This document shows, in pieces, positions 7,859 through 15,761 of a stretch of DNA of 64,000 bases; within the stretch, counting starts at the first letter, position 1, and the number at the start of each line of letters is the position of its first letter. A program made the position numbers and the translations under genes. The DNA is from Gammaproteobacteria bacterium MFB021 (lineage in GTDB: Bacteria > Pseudomonadota > Gammaproteobacteria > Pseudomonadales > Halomonadaceae), in NCBI GenBank assembly GCA_000737985.1, contig JNVT01000078.1, positions 105,324 through 169,323 on the forward strand. The letters run 5' to 3'. The notes beneath the pieces are model-generated. The model was not told where the DNA came from. It saw only the letters and a program-made list of their open reading frames with translations, and did no database searches.

Positions 7859-10685
7859 GGGCGCTCTCCTCTTCGATCAGCGCTTTCAATTCGGGTTGGC
7901 AGGAGCCGCACTGGGTGCCGCAGGCGAGCCGCGCCCCCAGCGCCTCCACGCTGCTATCGCCGGCACGGATCGCGGCGACGATGCGCCGCTGGCCGACCTG
8001 ATGGCAGCTACAGACGATGGCGCCGTCATCCTCGGCGCCGCTATCGCAGCCGGCCAGGACACGTCGGCGGTCATCGCCCTCGAGCCCGCGGGCGAAGCGC
8101 TGTTCGAGCCAGTGCAGCGCAGGCAGCGACGCCGGCGGCCCGACCAGCAGCCACCAGCGCAGCCGGCCGGCCTCGATACCGCTGGCGCGCAGCCGCCCCT
8201 GGGCGGCGTCACAGCTCCACTGGGAGACCGCCACCGGCAGCTCGGCCGCCAGCCACGCCAGCCAGTCGCGCCCGGCGCTCTCCGGAGCACCGCCGAGCTG
8301 CCAGCGCAGCGCGTTGGCGAGCGGAATGCGCGCCCAGTAGTCACAGCCAGCGCGCGGATCGATGCTCATCGCCAGATCGTCGGCGACGAGCAGCGTCGCC
8401 TCCCAGGCCAGCGGCAGCGGCCGCAGCGCCACCGCGCCGTGCTTCGATTCGGGCTGCCCGGAGAGCGGGTCGACGTGGGCCTGGATCAGCGCATTGACCT
8501 TGGCACGACCGCTGAAGGCCGCGTTCCAGTGCATCGGTGCGAACAGCTCACCGCGGCGCTGCGCCTTGGCCAGGCGCGCACGGGCCCGATAGCGGCCGCC
8601 GGGTGCTGCCAGTTCGACCAGCTGCTGATCCTGGATGCCGGCGTCGGCGGCATCCCGCGGGTGGATCTCGACGAACGGCTCGGCGCGGTGATTCATCAAG
8701 CGTGGCGCGCGGGCCGTACGCGTCATGGTGTGCCACTGATCGCGGATGCGGCCGGTGTTGAGACGCAGGGGATAGCGCGCCGCGAGTGCCTGTGCCGGGG
8801 CGCGGGGGCGCACCGGCAGTAGCCGCGCGCGACCGTCGGGCGTGGCGAAACGGCCATCCACGAACAGCCGCGGCGTGCCCGCCGGGGCGCTTGCGTTGAC
8901 CGGCCACTGGATCGGCGCCAGGGCGTCGTAGCCTTCGCGGTCGAGATCGGCCAGACCCGAGATATCGAAGACCCGCCAGGGGCTGTCGGCCTCTGCCGCG
9001 CCCGCGGTGCTATCGCCGTTCTCGAATCCCGAGAGCCGGGCATGCTCGGCGAAGATCTGCGCCGGATGGCGGTAGGCGAACGCCTCGGCGTAACCCAGAC
9101 GGGCGGCGACCTGGCTCAGCGCCCACCAGTCGTGGCGTGCCTCCCCCGGTGGCGGCAGCAGCCCGCGCTGGCGCGAGATACAGCGCTCCGAGTTGGTCAC
9201 GGTGCCATCCTTCTCCGACCAGCCGGTGGCCGGCAGCACGATATCCGCCACCTCCAGGATCTCGGCGTTGGCCAGGCAGTCGGAGACGATCACCAGCGGA
9301 CAGGCGGCCAGAACGCGCTTGATGTGGTCGGCCCGCGGCAGACTGACCACCGGGTTGGTGGCCATGATCCACAGCGCCTGGATCTCGCCGCGCTCGATCG
9401 CCTCGAACAGCGCCACCGCCTTCAACCCCGGACCCTCGGGCAGGCGCGGCGTCAGCCCCGGCGTGCGCCAGAAGCGCGTCACCCGCTCGATCGCCCCTGG
9501 CGAGTCGTAATCCATGTGCGCCGCCAGCTGGTTGGCCAGACCGCCGACCTCGCGCCCACCCATGGCATTGGGCTGGCCGGTGATCGAGAAGGGCCCGGCG
9601 CCGGGCAGGCCCAGTTTGCCGCCGGCCAGATGGCAGTTGATGATCGCCTGGCACTTGTCGCTGCCGCTGCTCGATTGGTTGATGCCCTGGGAGTAGAACG
9701 TGACCACGTGCAGCTGGCTGGCGAACCAGTAGTAGAAGGTTTCCAGACGCTCCGGGTCGATATCGCAGTCGGCGGCGATGGCCGCGAGCGAGACATCGTC
9801 TTCCCGCGCCGCGGACAGGGTCTGTTCGAACCCCTGGGTGTGGCGTGCGAGGTAGGTGCGGTCGAGCCGCCCGCTGGCCGCCATCCACGCCAGCAGGCCA
9901 GTGAACAGACGCGCATCGCTGCCGGGGGCGATCCCCAGATAGAGATCGGCGATCTCGCAGCTGTCGGTGACCCGCGGGTCGATCACCACCACCCGCAGCA
10001 GCGGATTGCGCTGCTTGGCCGCCTTCAGCCGCTGGTAGAGCACCGGATGATTCCAGGCCGGGTTGGCGCCCACCAGTACCACCAGCTCGGCACACTCCAG
10101 ATCGGCGTAGCAGCAGGGCACGGCGTCGGCCCCGAAGGCGCGTTTGTAGGCACTCACCGCCGAGGCCATGCACAGCCGCGAATTGGTATCCACATGGGGG
10201 GTGCCCAGGAAGCCCTTGAACAGCTTGTTGGCGACGTAGTAATCCTCGGTCAACAGCTGACCGGAGAGATAGGCCGCGACCGACTGCCGGCCATGCTCGC
10301 GCTGGGTCGCCGCCAGCCGCTCGGCGAGGGTATCGAGCGCGCTGTCCCAGTCGACCCGTTGGCCGTCGACCTGTGGGTACAGCAGTCGCCCGTCATGGCC
10401 CAGCGTCTCGTGCAGCGCACTCCCCTTGACGCACAGCCGCCCGCCATTGGCCGGATGGCTGCGCGTTCCCGCCACCGCGGAGGGCTTGCCGTCGCTGAAG
10501 GTGATATCGACACCGCAGCCGACGCCGCAATAAGGGCAGGTCGTGGTGCCCTTGGAAGGCGGGCAGGTCGTGGTGCCCTTGGAAGGCGGGCAGGTCGTGG
10601 TGCCCTCGCCCATCACGTCGTCGGCGCCAGTGGCTCGGGGCTTCGCTGGCAAAGTGGATTGAGATGCAGTTCGAGATAGCGGCAT
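7845..10685 (-). CDS. nasA: Assimilatory nitrate reductase, catalytic (molybdopterin) subunit
   Basis: Reduces nitrate to nitrite in the cytoplasm. 946 residues from the ATG at 10685 (RBS GAGGGAGAAG); the frame opens further upstream only through its leader. An N-terminal [4Fe-4S] site CPYCGVGC (Cys50, 53, 57; fourth Cys in GGRLCVKGSA) precedes the molybdopterin domain (NSRLCMASAVSAYKRAFG, GANPAWNHPVL, GSDKCQAIINCHLAGGKLG). A BFD-type [2Fe-2S] domain ends the protein (IVCSCHQVGQ..CGTQCGSCQ), as in NADH-dependent NasA of Klebsiella. Odd: two exact extra copies of a nine-residue unit TTTCPPSKG stand just before the cluster motif. Symbol follows Klebsiella usage; other systems call it narB or nasC. 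Confidence 0.94.
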   Translation of the reverse strand: MPLSRTASQSTLPAKPRATGADDVMGEGTTTCPPSKGTTTCPPSKGTTTCPYCGVGCGVDITFSDGKPSAVAGTRSHPANGGRLCVKGSALHETLGHDGRLLYPQVDGQRVDWDSALDTLAERLAATQREHGRQSVAAYLSGQLLTEDYYVANKLFKGFLGTPHVDTNSRLCMASAVSAYKRAFGADAVPCCYADLECAELVVLVGANPAWNHPVLYQRLKAAKQRNPLLRVVVIDPRVTDSCEIADLYLGIAPGSDARLFTGLLAWMAASGRLDRTYLARHTQGFEQTLSAAREDDVSLAAIAADCDIDPERLETFYYWFASQLHVVTFYSQGINQSSSGSDKCQAIINCHLAGGKLGLPGAGPFSITGQPNAMGGREVGGLANQLAAHMDYDSPGAIERVTRFWRTPGLTPRLPEGPGLKAVALFEAIERGEIQALWIMATNPVVSLPRADHIKRVLAACPLVIVSDCLANAEILEVADIVLPATGWSEKDGTVTNSERCISRQRGLLPPPGEARHDWWALSQVAARLGYAEAFAYRHPAQIFAEHARLSGFENGDSTAGAAEADSPWRVFDISGLADLDREGYDALAPIQWPVNASAPAGTPRLFVDGRFATPDGRARLLPVRPRAPAQALAARYPLRLNTGRIRDQWHTMTRTARAPRLMNHRAEPFVEIHPRDAADAGIQDQQLVELAAPGGRYRARARLAKAQRRGELFAPMHWNAAFSGRAKVNALIQAHVDPLSGQPESKHGAVALRPLPLAWEATLLVADDLAMSIDPRAGCDYWARIPLANALRWQLGGAPESAGRDWLAWLAAELPVAVSQWSCDAAQGRLRASGIEAGRLRWWLLVGPPASLPALHWLEQRFARGLEGDDRRRVLAGCDSGAEDDGAIVCSCHQVGQRRIVAAIRAGDSSVEALGARLACGTQCGSCQPELKALIEEESAHVDA
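10534..10606 (-). repeat. 27-bp in-frame tandem repeat, 2.7 copies
   Basis: Unit 10534-10560 is repeated without change at 10561-10587, with a 19-base partial third copy. It encodes TTTCPPSKG twice before the authentic TTTCPYCG of the iron-sulfur motif. Identity of the copies points to recent replication slippage. Confidence 0.9.
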
Positions 10686-10721
10686 GGACTTCTCCCTCGA
10701 TGCGCCAACAGCAGTGGGCAC

Positions 10722-10762
10722 AAAAAAGGCCCGACCCCAAGCCGTAGCCTGGTGTCGGGCCT
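10722..10762 (-). terminator. Leader 2 attenuator terminator (nitrate reductase unit)
   Basis: On the minus strand: AGGCCCGAC pairs with GTCGGGCCT (10762-10754 with 10735-10727), extended inward by a 3-bp helix, followed by a run of six T (10727-10722). It ends 37 bases before the nasA ATG. Its 5' arm overlaps the P2 hairpin of the antiterminator. Confidence 0.85.
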
Positions 10763-10835
10763 CGTTGCCCGTACCGCGTGCCCTGCCTCGAGCCCACGGA
10801 TACTGAATCATGGTCGTGCGGCTCTCGTTGGCCGC
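10756..10835 (-). promoter_or_regulatory. ANTAR (NasR) antiterminator, two hexaloop hairpins, leader 2
   Basis: Read on the minus strand. P1 (10835-10818): GCGGC/GCCGC stem, one C-A mismatch, loop AACGAG. P2 (10771-10756): CGGGC/GCCCG stem, loop AACGAG. Both loops keep A1 and G4. P2 shares AGGCCCG with the terminator, giving the antiterminator/terminator switch. Confidence 0.8.
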
Positions 10836-10892
10836 GTGTCGGCAGCGTCGATACCCGCCGCAGCGGGCGACAGCGCCACTGCTCGTTTACGC

Positions 10893-10909
10893 CGCAATAA
10901 CCGCGCCTT
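10893..10909 (-). promoter_or_regulatory. Sigma-54 promoter of the nitrate reductase-cobA unit
   Basis: Minus-strand AAGGCGCGGTTATTGCG has GG-N10-GC with GGCGCG and TTGC. Predicted start is near 10882, 47 bases before P1. It faces away from the promoter at 11120 and shares the upstream inverted repeat at 11006-11032. Confidence 0.62.
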
Positions 10910-11005
10910 TTCGACGTTTTTTCCTGTTTATCAATACCCTACCCCGCTCGACGAGGCGCAACCAGCGTACTCGGCGCGATCTGGCCGCACGCCGATGCCA
11001 ACTCA

Positions 11006-11032
11006 TGGTGCAGTCAACGCCACCGCTGCACC
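11006..11032. promoter_or_regulatory. Inverted repeat TGGTGCA-N14-TGCACC, shared probable NtrC enhancer
   Basis: Same arms and same 14-base spacer as at 5129-5156. Its centre is 103 bp from the -24 GG of the rightward promoter and 112 bp from that of the leftward one, i.e. one helical turn apart. NtrC binding is inferred from the GGTGC/GCACC half-sites. Confidence 0.48.
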
Positions 11033-11119
11033 GTGAAGGCTCAAACTCGCTTGCCGAGACCCGCCGCCGCTTTCTCCCATCCGATATCAACCCACTGAAT
11101 CGGCGGTGATATCGACTTG

Positions 11120-11136
11120 CTGGCATGCGCTTCGCT
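11120..11136 (+). promoter_or_regulatory. Sigma-54 promoter of the flavoprotein-nirBD unit
   Basis: CTGGCATGCGCTTCGCT departs from YTGGCACGN4TTGCW at two positions only and keeps GG-N10-GC. Predicted start about 11147, five bases before P1. Confidence 0.72.
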
Positions 11137-11151
11137 TGGATCGATGCAGCA

Positions 11152-11210
11152 GCGACCAACGGCGGTCGCGCTGCGTGTTAACCGATTCATATTCAGGCAA
11201 AGGCGCCTGA
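11152..11210 (+). promoter_or_regulatory. ANTAR (NasR) antiterminator, two hexaloop hairpins, leader 3
   Basis: P1 (11152-11169): GCGACC/GGTCGC with loop AACGGC, the same loop as leader 1. P2 (11193-11210): TCAGGC/GCCTGA with loop AAAGGC (11199-11204). Both loops have A1 and G4. P2 occupies the 5' arm of the terminator at 11199. Confidence 0.82.
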
Positions 11211-11250
11211 TGCCGCGGAGCTTCTCCTTCGCGTCATCAGGCGCCTTTTT
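11199..11250 (+). terminator. Leader 3 attenuator terminator
   Basis: Perfect 14-bp stem AAAGGCGCCTGATG with its complement (11235-11248), then TTTTTGCG. It ends 40 bases before the ATG of the first gene of the nirBD operon. Confidence 0.87.
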
Positions 11251-11289
11251 GCGTTGCATGGGGCTTACCCGCCGCCAAGGGAGGACGAG

Positions 11290-12600
11290 ATGAGAGAGAC
11301 CGCACAGCCTGCCGAGCCCCCGAACACAGGCCCCCGGCGCTGGATCATCGTCGGCAATGGCATGGCCGGACATCGACTGCTCAATACGCTGCGCACGCGC
11401 TGCCGCCTCGATGTCCAGATCACCCTGATCGGTGAAGAGCGTGCCGCCGCCTACAACCGGGTGCTGCTGTCGCCCTGGCTGGCCGGAGAGATCGCGCGGC
11501 CGGCGCTGGATCTGGAGATCGCCGAGACGCGCGGCAACGTCAGCGTCAGCGAGCGCCTGGGCCAGCGCGTCACGGCCATCGACCGCGCCGCCCGCGAGGT
11601 CACGCTGGAGACGGGCGAGCGTCTTGCCTATGACCGCCTGATTCTGGCCACCGGCTCGCACCCGGCCATGCCCCGGATTCCGGGCATCGAACTGGGCAAC
11701 GTCGGCGCCTTTCGCACGCTCGACGACGCCGCCTGGCTCGCGGCCCAGCTCCCGGGGCGCCGGGCCATCGTGGTCGGCGGCGGTCTGCTCGGCCTGGAAG
11801 CCGCCGAGGGTCTGCGCCGGCGCGGCCTCGAGGTGACCCTGCTGCAGCGCAGCGAACGGCTGATGAACCGGCAGCTGGACCGCACCGCCGCGGACTGGCT
11901 GGCGCAGGCCCTGGCCCAGCGCGGGTTGACGCTCTTGACCGGCGTCACCCTGGCGCGCTGTGAAGGCGACGCCGAGGGTAACGTCTGCGCGGTGACCCTC
12001 GCCGACGGCCGCCGGCTGGCCGCCGACTGCGTGGTCATCGCCGCCGGCATCGAGGCCCACAGCGAGCTGGGCAGACGCGCCGGGCTCGACGTCGCTCGCG
12101 GCATTCGCGTCGATGCCCACCTCACCACCAGCGACCCCCGCATCCATGCGCTGGGGGAGTGCTGTGAATTCGAGGGCGCCACCGTGGGGCTGGTGGAACC
12201 CATCTGGCAGCAGGTCGAGGTGCTTGCCGCGCATCTGTGCGCCGACGCCCCGGGCCAGGCCACCACGCCCGGCTATGATCGGCACGACTGCGCCACCCGG
12301 CTCAAGGTCGCCGGCGTCTCGCTCTACGCCTTCGGCCCGGCCGAGGCGGAGGACGCCGCCACCGAGGTACTCACCTATGCCGACGCCGAACATGGCGACT
12401 ATCGCCGGCTGCTGCTGCGCGACTCGCGTCTGATCGGCGCTCTGCTCTACGGCGACACCGCCGCCGGCCCGGCGCTCTTCGCCCTGGCCCAGGCGGCCAC
12501 GCCCTTGTCTCTCTGTCGCGAGGCACTGCTGTTCGGCCCGCGCGATATCGAACGCCACCTGGCCACAGAGGCCCAACCGACCCAGGAGGAAGCGGCATGA
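11290..12600 (+). CDS. nasC: FAD/NAD-dependent electron-transfer subunit of assimilatory nitrate reductase
   Basis: 436 residues from the ATG at 11290, set by the strong RBS AAGGGAGGACGAG; an upstream TTG in frame is inside the leader. Pyridine-nucleotide disulfide-oxidoreductase fold: FAD-binding IIVGNGMAGHRLLNTL (about 18-33), YDRLILATGSHP, NAD-binding AIVVGGGLLGLEAAEGLRRR, and IHALGECCEF near the end. It resembles the N-terminal half of NirB and NasC of Klebsiella, which passes electrons from NADH to the nitrate reductase. It is the first gene of the operon and overlaps nirB by four bases (ATGA). Identity as NasC rather than a rubredoxin reductase rests on context. Confidence 0.85.
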   Translation: MRETAQPAEPPNTGPRRWIIVGNGMAGHRLLNTLRTRCRLDVQITLIGEERAAAYNRVLLSPWLAGEIARPALDLEIAETRGNVSVSERLGQRVTAIDRAAREVTLETGERLAYDRLILATGSHPAMPRIPGIELGNVGAFRTLDDAAWLAAQLPGRRAIVVGGGLLGLEAAEGLRRRGLEVTLLQRSERLMNRQLDRTAADWLAQALAQRGLTLLTGVTLARCEGDAEGNVCAVTLADGRRLAADCVVIAAGIEAHSELGRRAGLDVARGIRVDAHLTTSDPRIHALGECCEFEGATVGLVEPIWQQVEVLAAHLCADAPGQATTPGYDRHDCATRLKVAGVSLYAFGPAEAEDAATEVLTYADAEHGDYRRLLLRDSRLIGALLYGDTAAGPALFALAQAATPLSLCREALLFGPRDIERHLATEAQPTQEEAA

Positions 12601-15185
12601 CACGCGACGCTACCACACCGGCAGCCGATGCCCCGGCACGCCTGATCGTGATCGGCAACGGCATGGTCGGCCACTACTGCCTCGAGCAGCTGGTCGCCCG
12701 TGACCTTCACCAGCGCTATGCGATCACCGTGTTCGGCGAGGAGCGCCACCGCGCCTATGATCGGGTGCATCTCTCCGACTACTTCGACGGCAGCGATGCC
12801 GAATCACTGGCGCTCGGCGATGCCGACTTTTGCGCCCGCCACGGCATCGAGCTGCGGCTGGGCGAGTGCATCAGCGCGATCGACCGCGAGAGCCGCGAGG
12901 TGATCAGCGCCGCCGGCCGCTACCCCTTCGACCGTCTGATCCTGGCCACCGGCTCCTACCCCTTCGTGCCGCCGATTCCGACCCCGGCGGAGGATGCCAG
13001 CGGCCACGCCCGGCTGGTCTATCGCACCCTCGATGACCTCGACCAGATTCGCGCCGCGGCGGCGTCAGTGGCGCAGCGTGAGGCCCCCCGTGGGGTGGTG
13101 GTCGGCGGCGGCCTGCTGGGGCTGGAAGCGGCCAACGCGCTCAAGTCGCTGGGGCTGGAGGCCCACGTAGTCGAGTTCGCGCCGCGCCTGATGCCGGTGC
13201 AGCTCGATGCCGAGGGCGGCCAGGCGCTGCGGGCACGAATCGAGGCGCTCGGCGTCGGCGTGCACGTGGATCGCGCCACTCGCGAGATCGTGGCCGGCGA
13301 GGATCACCGCTATCGCATGAATTTCACCGACGGCACCTGGCTGGAGACCGATCTGATCGTGTTCTCCGCCGGCATTCGCCCGCAGGACCGGCTGGCGCGG
13401 GAGTGCGGCCTGGCGATCGGCGAACGCGGCGGGGTCGTCATCGACGACACCTGCGTCACCTCCGACCCGGCGATCTTCGCCATCGGCGAGTGCGCGCTGT
13501 GGAACGGCCGGATCTTCGGCCTGGTCGCCCCCGGCTACACCATGGCACGCACCGTTGCCGGCTGTCTGGACGATGTCTGTGAACCCTTCAGCGGCGCCGA
13601 CATGTCGACCAAGCTCAAGCTGCTCGGCGTCGACGTCGGCTCGATCGGCGACGCCCACGCCACCACCGAGGGGGCGGTGAGCTATCGCTTCATCGACGAA
13701 GCCGGCCACGGCTACCGCCGCCTGGTGGTCTCCGCCGACGGCAAGCGAGCCCTCGGCGCGGTGCTGGTGGGCGACAACGGCTACTACGACACCCTGCTGC
13801 AGTACGTGCAGAACGCCATTCCTCTCCCCGCCGATCCCGCCAGTCTGATCCTGCCCCAGGGCGAGGGCGCGCCGCTGCTGGGGGCCGATGCGCTGCCCGA
13901 GAGCGCCGCCATCTGCTCCTGCCATAACGTGACCAAGGGCGCGGTGTGCCAGGCGGTGGCCCAGGGCTGCACCGATCTCGCGTCGCTCAAGGCCGAAACC
14001 CAGGCGAGCACCGGCTGCGGCGGCTGCACCGCCCTGCTCAAGCAGGTCTTCGACCATGAGCTCGAAAGTCGCGGCATCGCCGTCGACAAGAGCCTGTGCG
14101 AACACTTCGCCTATACCCGTCAGGAGCTCTACGACCTGGTGCGCGTCGAGGGCATCGAGAGCTTCGAGGCACTGCACACCCGCCACGGCAAGGGGCATCT
14201 GGGGTGCGACATCTGCAAACCGGCGGTGGCCTCGATCCTGGCCTCGTGCTGGAATGCGCCGATCGCCGAGCCGTCGTTGATTCCGCTGCAGGACACCAAC
14301 GACACCTTCATGGCCAACATGCAGAAGAACGGCACCTACTCGGTGGTGCCGCGCATCCCCGGCGGCGAGATCACCCCGGACAAGCTGATCGCCATCGGCG
14401 CGGTGGCCAAGAAGTATGCGCTCTATACCAAGATCACCGGCGGCCAGCGCATCGATCTGTTCGGCGCCCAGCTCCACGAACTGCCGGAGATCTGGCGCGA
14501 GCTGATCGAGGCCGGCTTCGAGACCGGTCACGCCTACGGCAAGTCGACACGCACGGTGAAATCCTGCGTCGGCAGCACCTGGTGCCGCTACGGCGTGCAG
14601 GACAGTGTCGCCATGGCGCTGACGATCGAGAATCGCTACAAGGGCCTGCGCTCGCCACACAAGCTCAAGTTCGCCGTTTCCGGCTGCACCCGCGAATGTG
14701 CCGAGGCGCAGAGCAAGGACGTCGGGGTGATCGCCACCGAACACGGCTGGAACCTCTACGTCTGCGGCAACGGCGGCATGCGCCCGCGTCACGCCGAGCT
14801 GTTCGCCACCGACCTCGACGATGCCACGCTGCTGCGCACTATCGACCGTTTCCTGATGTTCTACATCCGCACCGCGGACAAGCTGCAGCGCACCTCGGTA
14901 TGGCGCGAGAACCTCGACGGCGGCCTCGACTATCTCAAGCAGGTCATCCTGGAAGACAGTCTCGGCCTGGGCGCCGAGCTGGAGGCGCAGATGCAGCAGG
15001 TGGTCGACCGCTACGAGTGCGAGTGGGCCGGCGCGCTCAAGGACCCGGAGAAGCTCAAGCGCTTCCGCACCTTCGTCAACGACCAACGCCCCGACCCCGA
15101 TATCGTCAGCGTGAGCGAACGTGATCAGCCACGTCCGGCGCGGGCCGAGGAGATCGCTTCGCTGGCCGTGGAGGTGAGTTCATGA
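12597..15185 (+). CDS. nirB: Assimilatory NAD(P)H nitrite reductase, large subunit
   Basis: Six-electron reduction of nitrite to ammonium in the cytoplasm. 862 residues, normal length. Order: FAD/NAD(P) domain with IVIGNGMVGHYCLEQL and GVVVGGGLLGLEAANAL; two BFD-type [2Fe-2S] regions (CSCHNVTKG..CGGC at about 438-480 and CDICKPAV near 540); then the sulfite/nitrite reductase domain, whose siroheme-[4Fe-4S] ligands are Cys657 and Cys663 (CVGSTWC) and Cys697 and Cys701 (CTREC). Overlaps both neighbours by four bases. Called nasB in Klebsiella. Confidence 0.96.
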   Translation: MTRDATTPAADAPARLIVIGNGMVGHYCLEQLVARDLHQRYAITVFGEERHRAYDRVHLSDYFDGSDAESLALGDADFCARHGIELRLGECISAIDRESREVISAAGRYPFDRLILATGSYPFVPPIPTPAEDASGHARLVYRTLDDLDQIRAAAASVAQREAPRGVVVGGGLLGLEAANALKSLGLEAHVVEFAPRLMPVQLDAEGGQALRARIEALGVGVHVDRATREIVAGEDHRYRMNFTDGTWLETDLIVFSAGIRPQDRLARECGLAIGERGGVVIDDTCVTSDPAIFAIGECALWNGRIFGLVAPGYTMARTVAGCLDDVCEPFSGADMSTKLKLLGVDVGSIGDAHATTEGAVSYRFIDEAGHGYRRLVVSADGKRALGAVLVGDNGYYDTLLQYVQNAIPLPADPASLILPQGEGAPLLGADALPESAAICSCHNVTKGAVCQAVAQGCTDLASLKAETQASTGCGGCTALLKQVFDHELESRGIAVDKSLCEHFAYTRQELYDLVRVEGIESFEALHTRHGKGHLGCDICKPAVASILASCWNAPIAEPSLIPLQDTNDTFMANMQKNGTYSVVPRIPGGEITPDKLIAIGAVAKKYALYTKITGGQRIDLFGAQLHELPEIWRELIEAGFETGHAYGKSTRTVKSCVGSTWCRYGVQDSVAMALTIENRYKGLRSPHKLKFAVSGCTRECAEAQSKDVGVIATEHGWNLYVCGNGGMRPRHAELFATDLDDATLLRTIDRFLMFYIRTADKLQRTSVWRENLDGGLDYLKQVILEDSLGLGAELEAQMQQVVDRYECEWAGALKDPEKLKRFRTFVNDQRPDPDIVSVSERDQPRPARAEEIASLAVEVSS

Positions 15186-15646
15186 GCCTCTCGACCCTGG
15201 CGGCTTCGACCGCAGCGCATGGCTCGTCGCCGCACTGTGTGCGTCTCTGCACGCGGGCCGATCTGGTGGCGCACTCGGGCGTGGTGGCCTGGCACGCGGG
15301 CCATCAGATCGCGATTTTCTATTTACCGGGTCGGCCCGACGCTGCCGATGATCGTTCCAGGCAGCCCGAAGACGCTGCCGATCGTTCCAGACAGCCAGAG
15401 GACGCTGCCGGCGATTGCCTCTACGCGGTCGACAACCGCGACCCCTTCTCGGGGGCCAATGTGATCGGGCGCGGCATTATCGGCGAGCTCCAGGGTGAGC
15501 GAGTGGTCGCTTCGCCGCTCTACAAACAGCACTTCCGGCTACGCGACGGGGTCTGTCTGGAGGACCCCGAACAGCGCCTGCAGACCTGGCCCGTCGCCCT
15601 GCGTGGCGATGACGTCGTGCTGCTCGAGGCGGATACCCGATCCTGA
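15182..15646 (+). CDS. nirD: Nitrite reductase (NADH) small subunit, with inserted repeats
   Basis: Small Rieske-fold partner of NirB. 154 residues against about 105-110 usually. N-terminus CVRLCTRADLVAHSGVVAW and C-terminal part YAVDNRDPFSGANVIGRG plus VASPLYKQHFRLRDG are typical. The extra length comes from an N-terminal extension and an acidic, Arg-rich insertion between two beta strands made of two near-identical units (DAADDRSRQPE, DAADRSRQPE). As in other NirD proteins the Rieske Cys/His ligands are not conserved. ATGA overlap with nirB. Confidence 0.9.
   Translation: MSLSTLAASTAAHGSSPHCVRLCTRADLVAHSGVVAWHAGHQIAIFYLPGRPDAADDRSRQPEDAADRSRQPEDAAGDCLYAVDNRDPFSGANVIGRGIIGELQGERVVASPLYKQHFRLRDGVCLEDPEQRLQTWPVALRGDDVVLLEADTRS
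15338..15412 (+). repeat. 30/33-bp in-frame tandem repeat inside nirD
   Basis: Unit 1 (15338-15370, 33 bp) and unit 2 (15371-15400, 30 bp) differ by a 3-base deletion and a few substitutions; a partial third copy (GACGCTGCCG) follows. Encodes a surface-loop insertion. Confidence 0.85.
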
Positions 15647-15761
15647 GCGCCGCGGCTGTCACGACCGACTGCCGCACGCGCCCGGTGCAACTGGCTGGAC
15701 CCAGCAGTAAACGCTTTTCCTGTAACGACGATTCACAACAACGACAAGCGAGGAAAGCCCC

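Noticed and set aside
9042..10679. Long plus-strand open frame opposite the nitrate reductase gene
   Set aside because: Antisense shadow in GC-rich DNA; residue composition (Gln/Arg/Gly/Ala rich) without any domain, while the minus strand encodes a clear enzyme.
10840..10856. Second GG-N10-GC (CGGGTATCGACGCTGCC, minus strand) as the reductase promoter
   Set aside because: Poor match to the rest of the consensus and the start would fall inside P1; the site at 10893-10909 is better.
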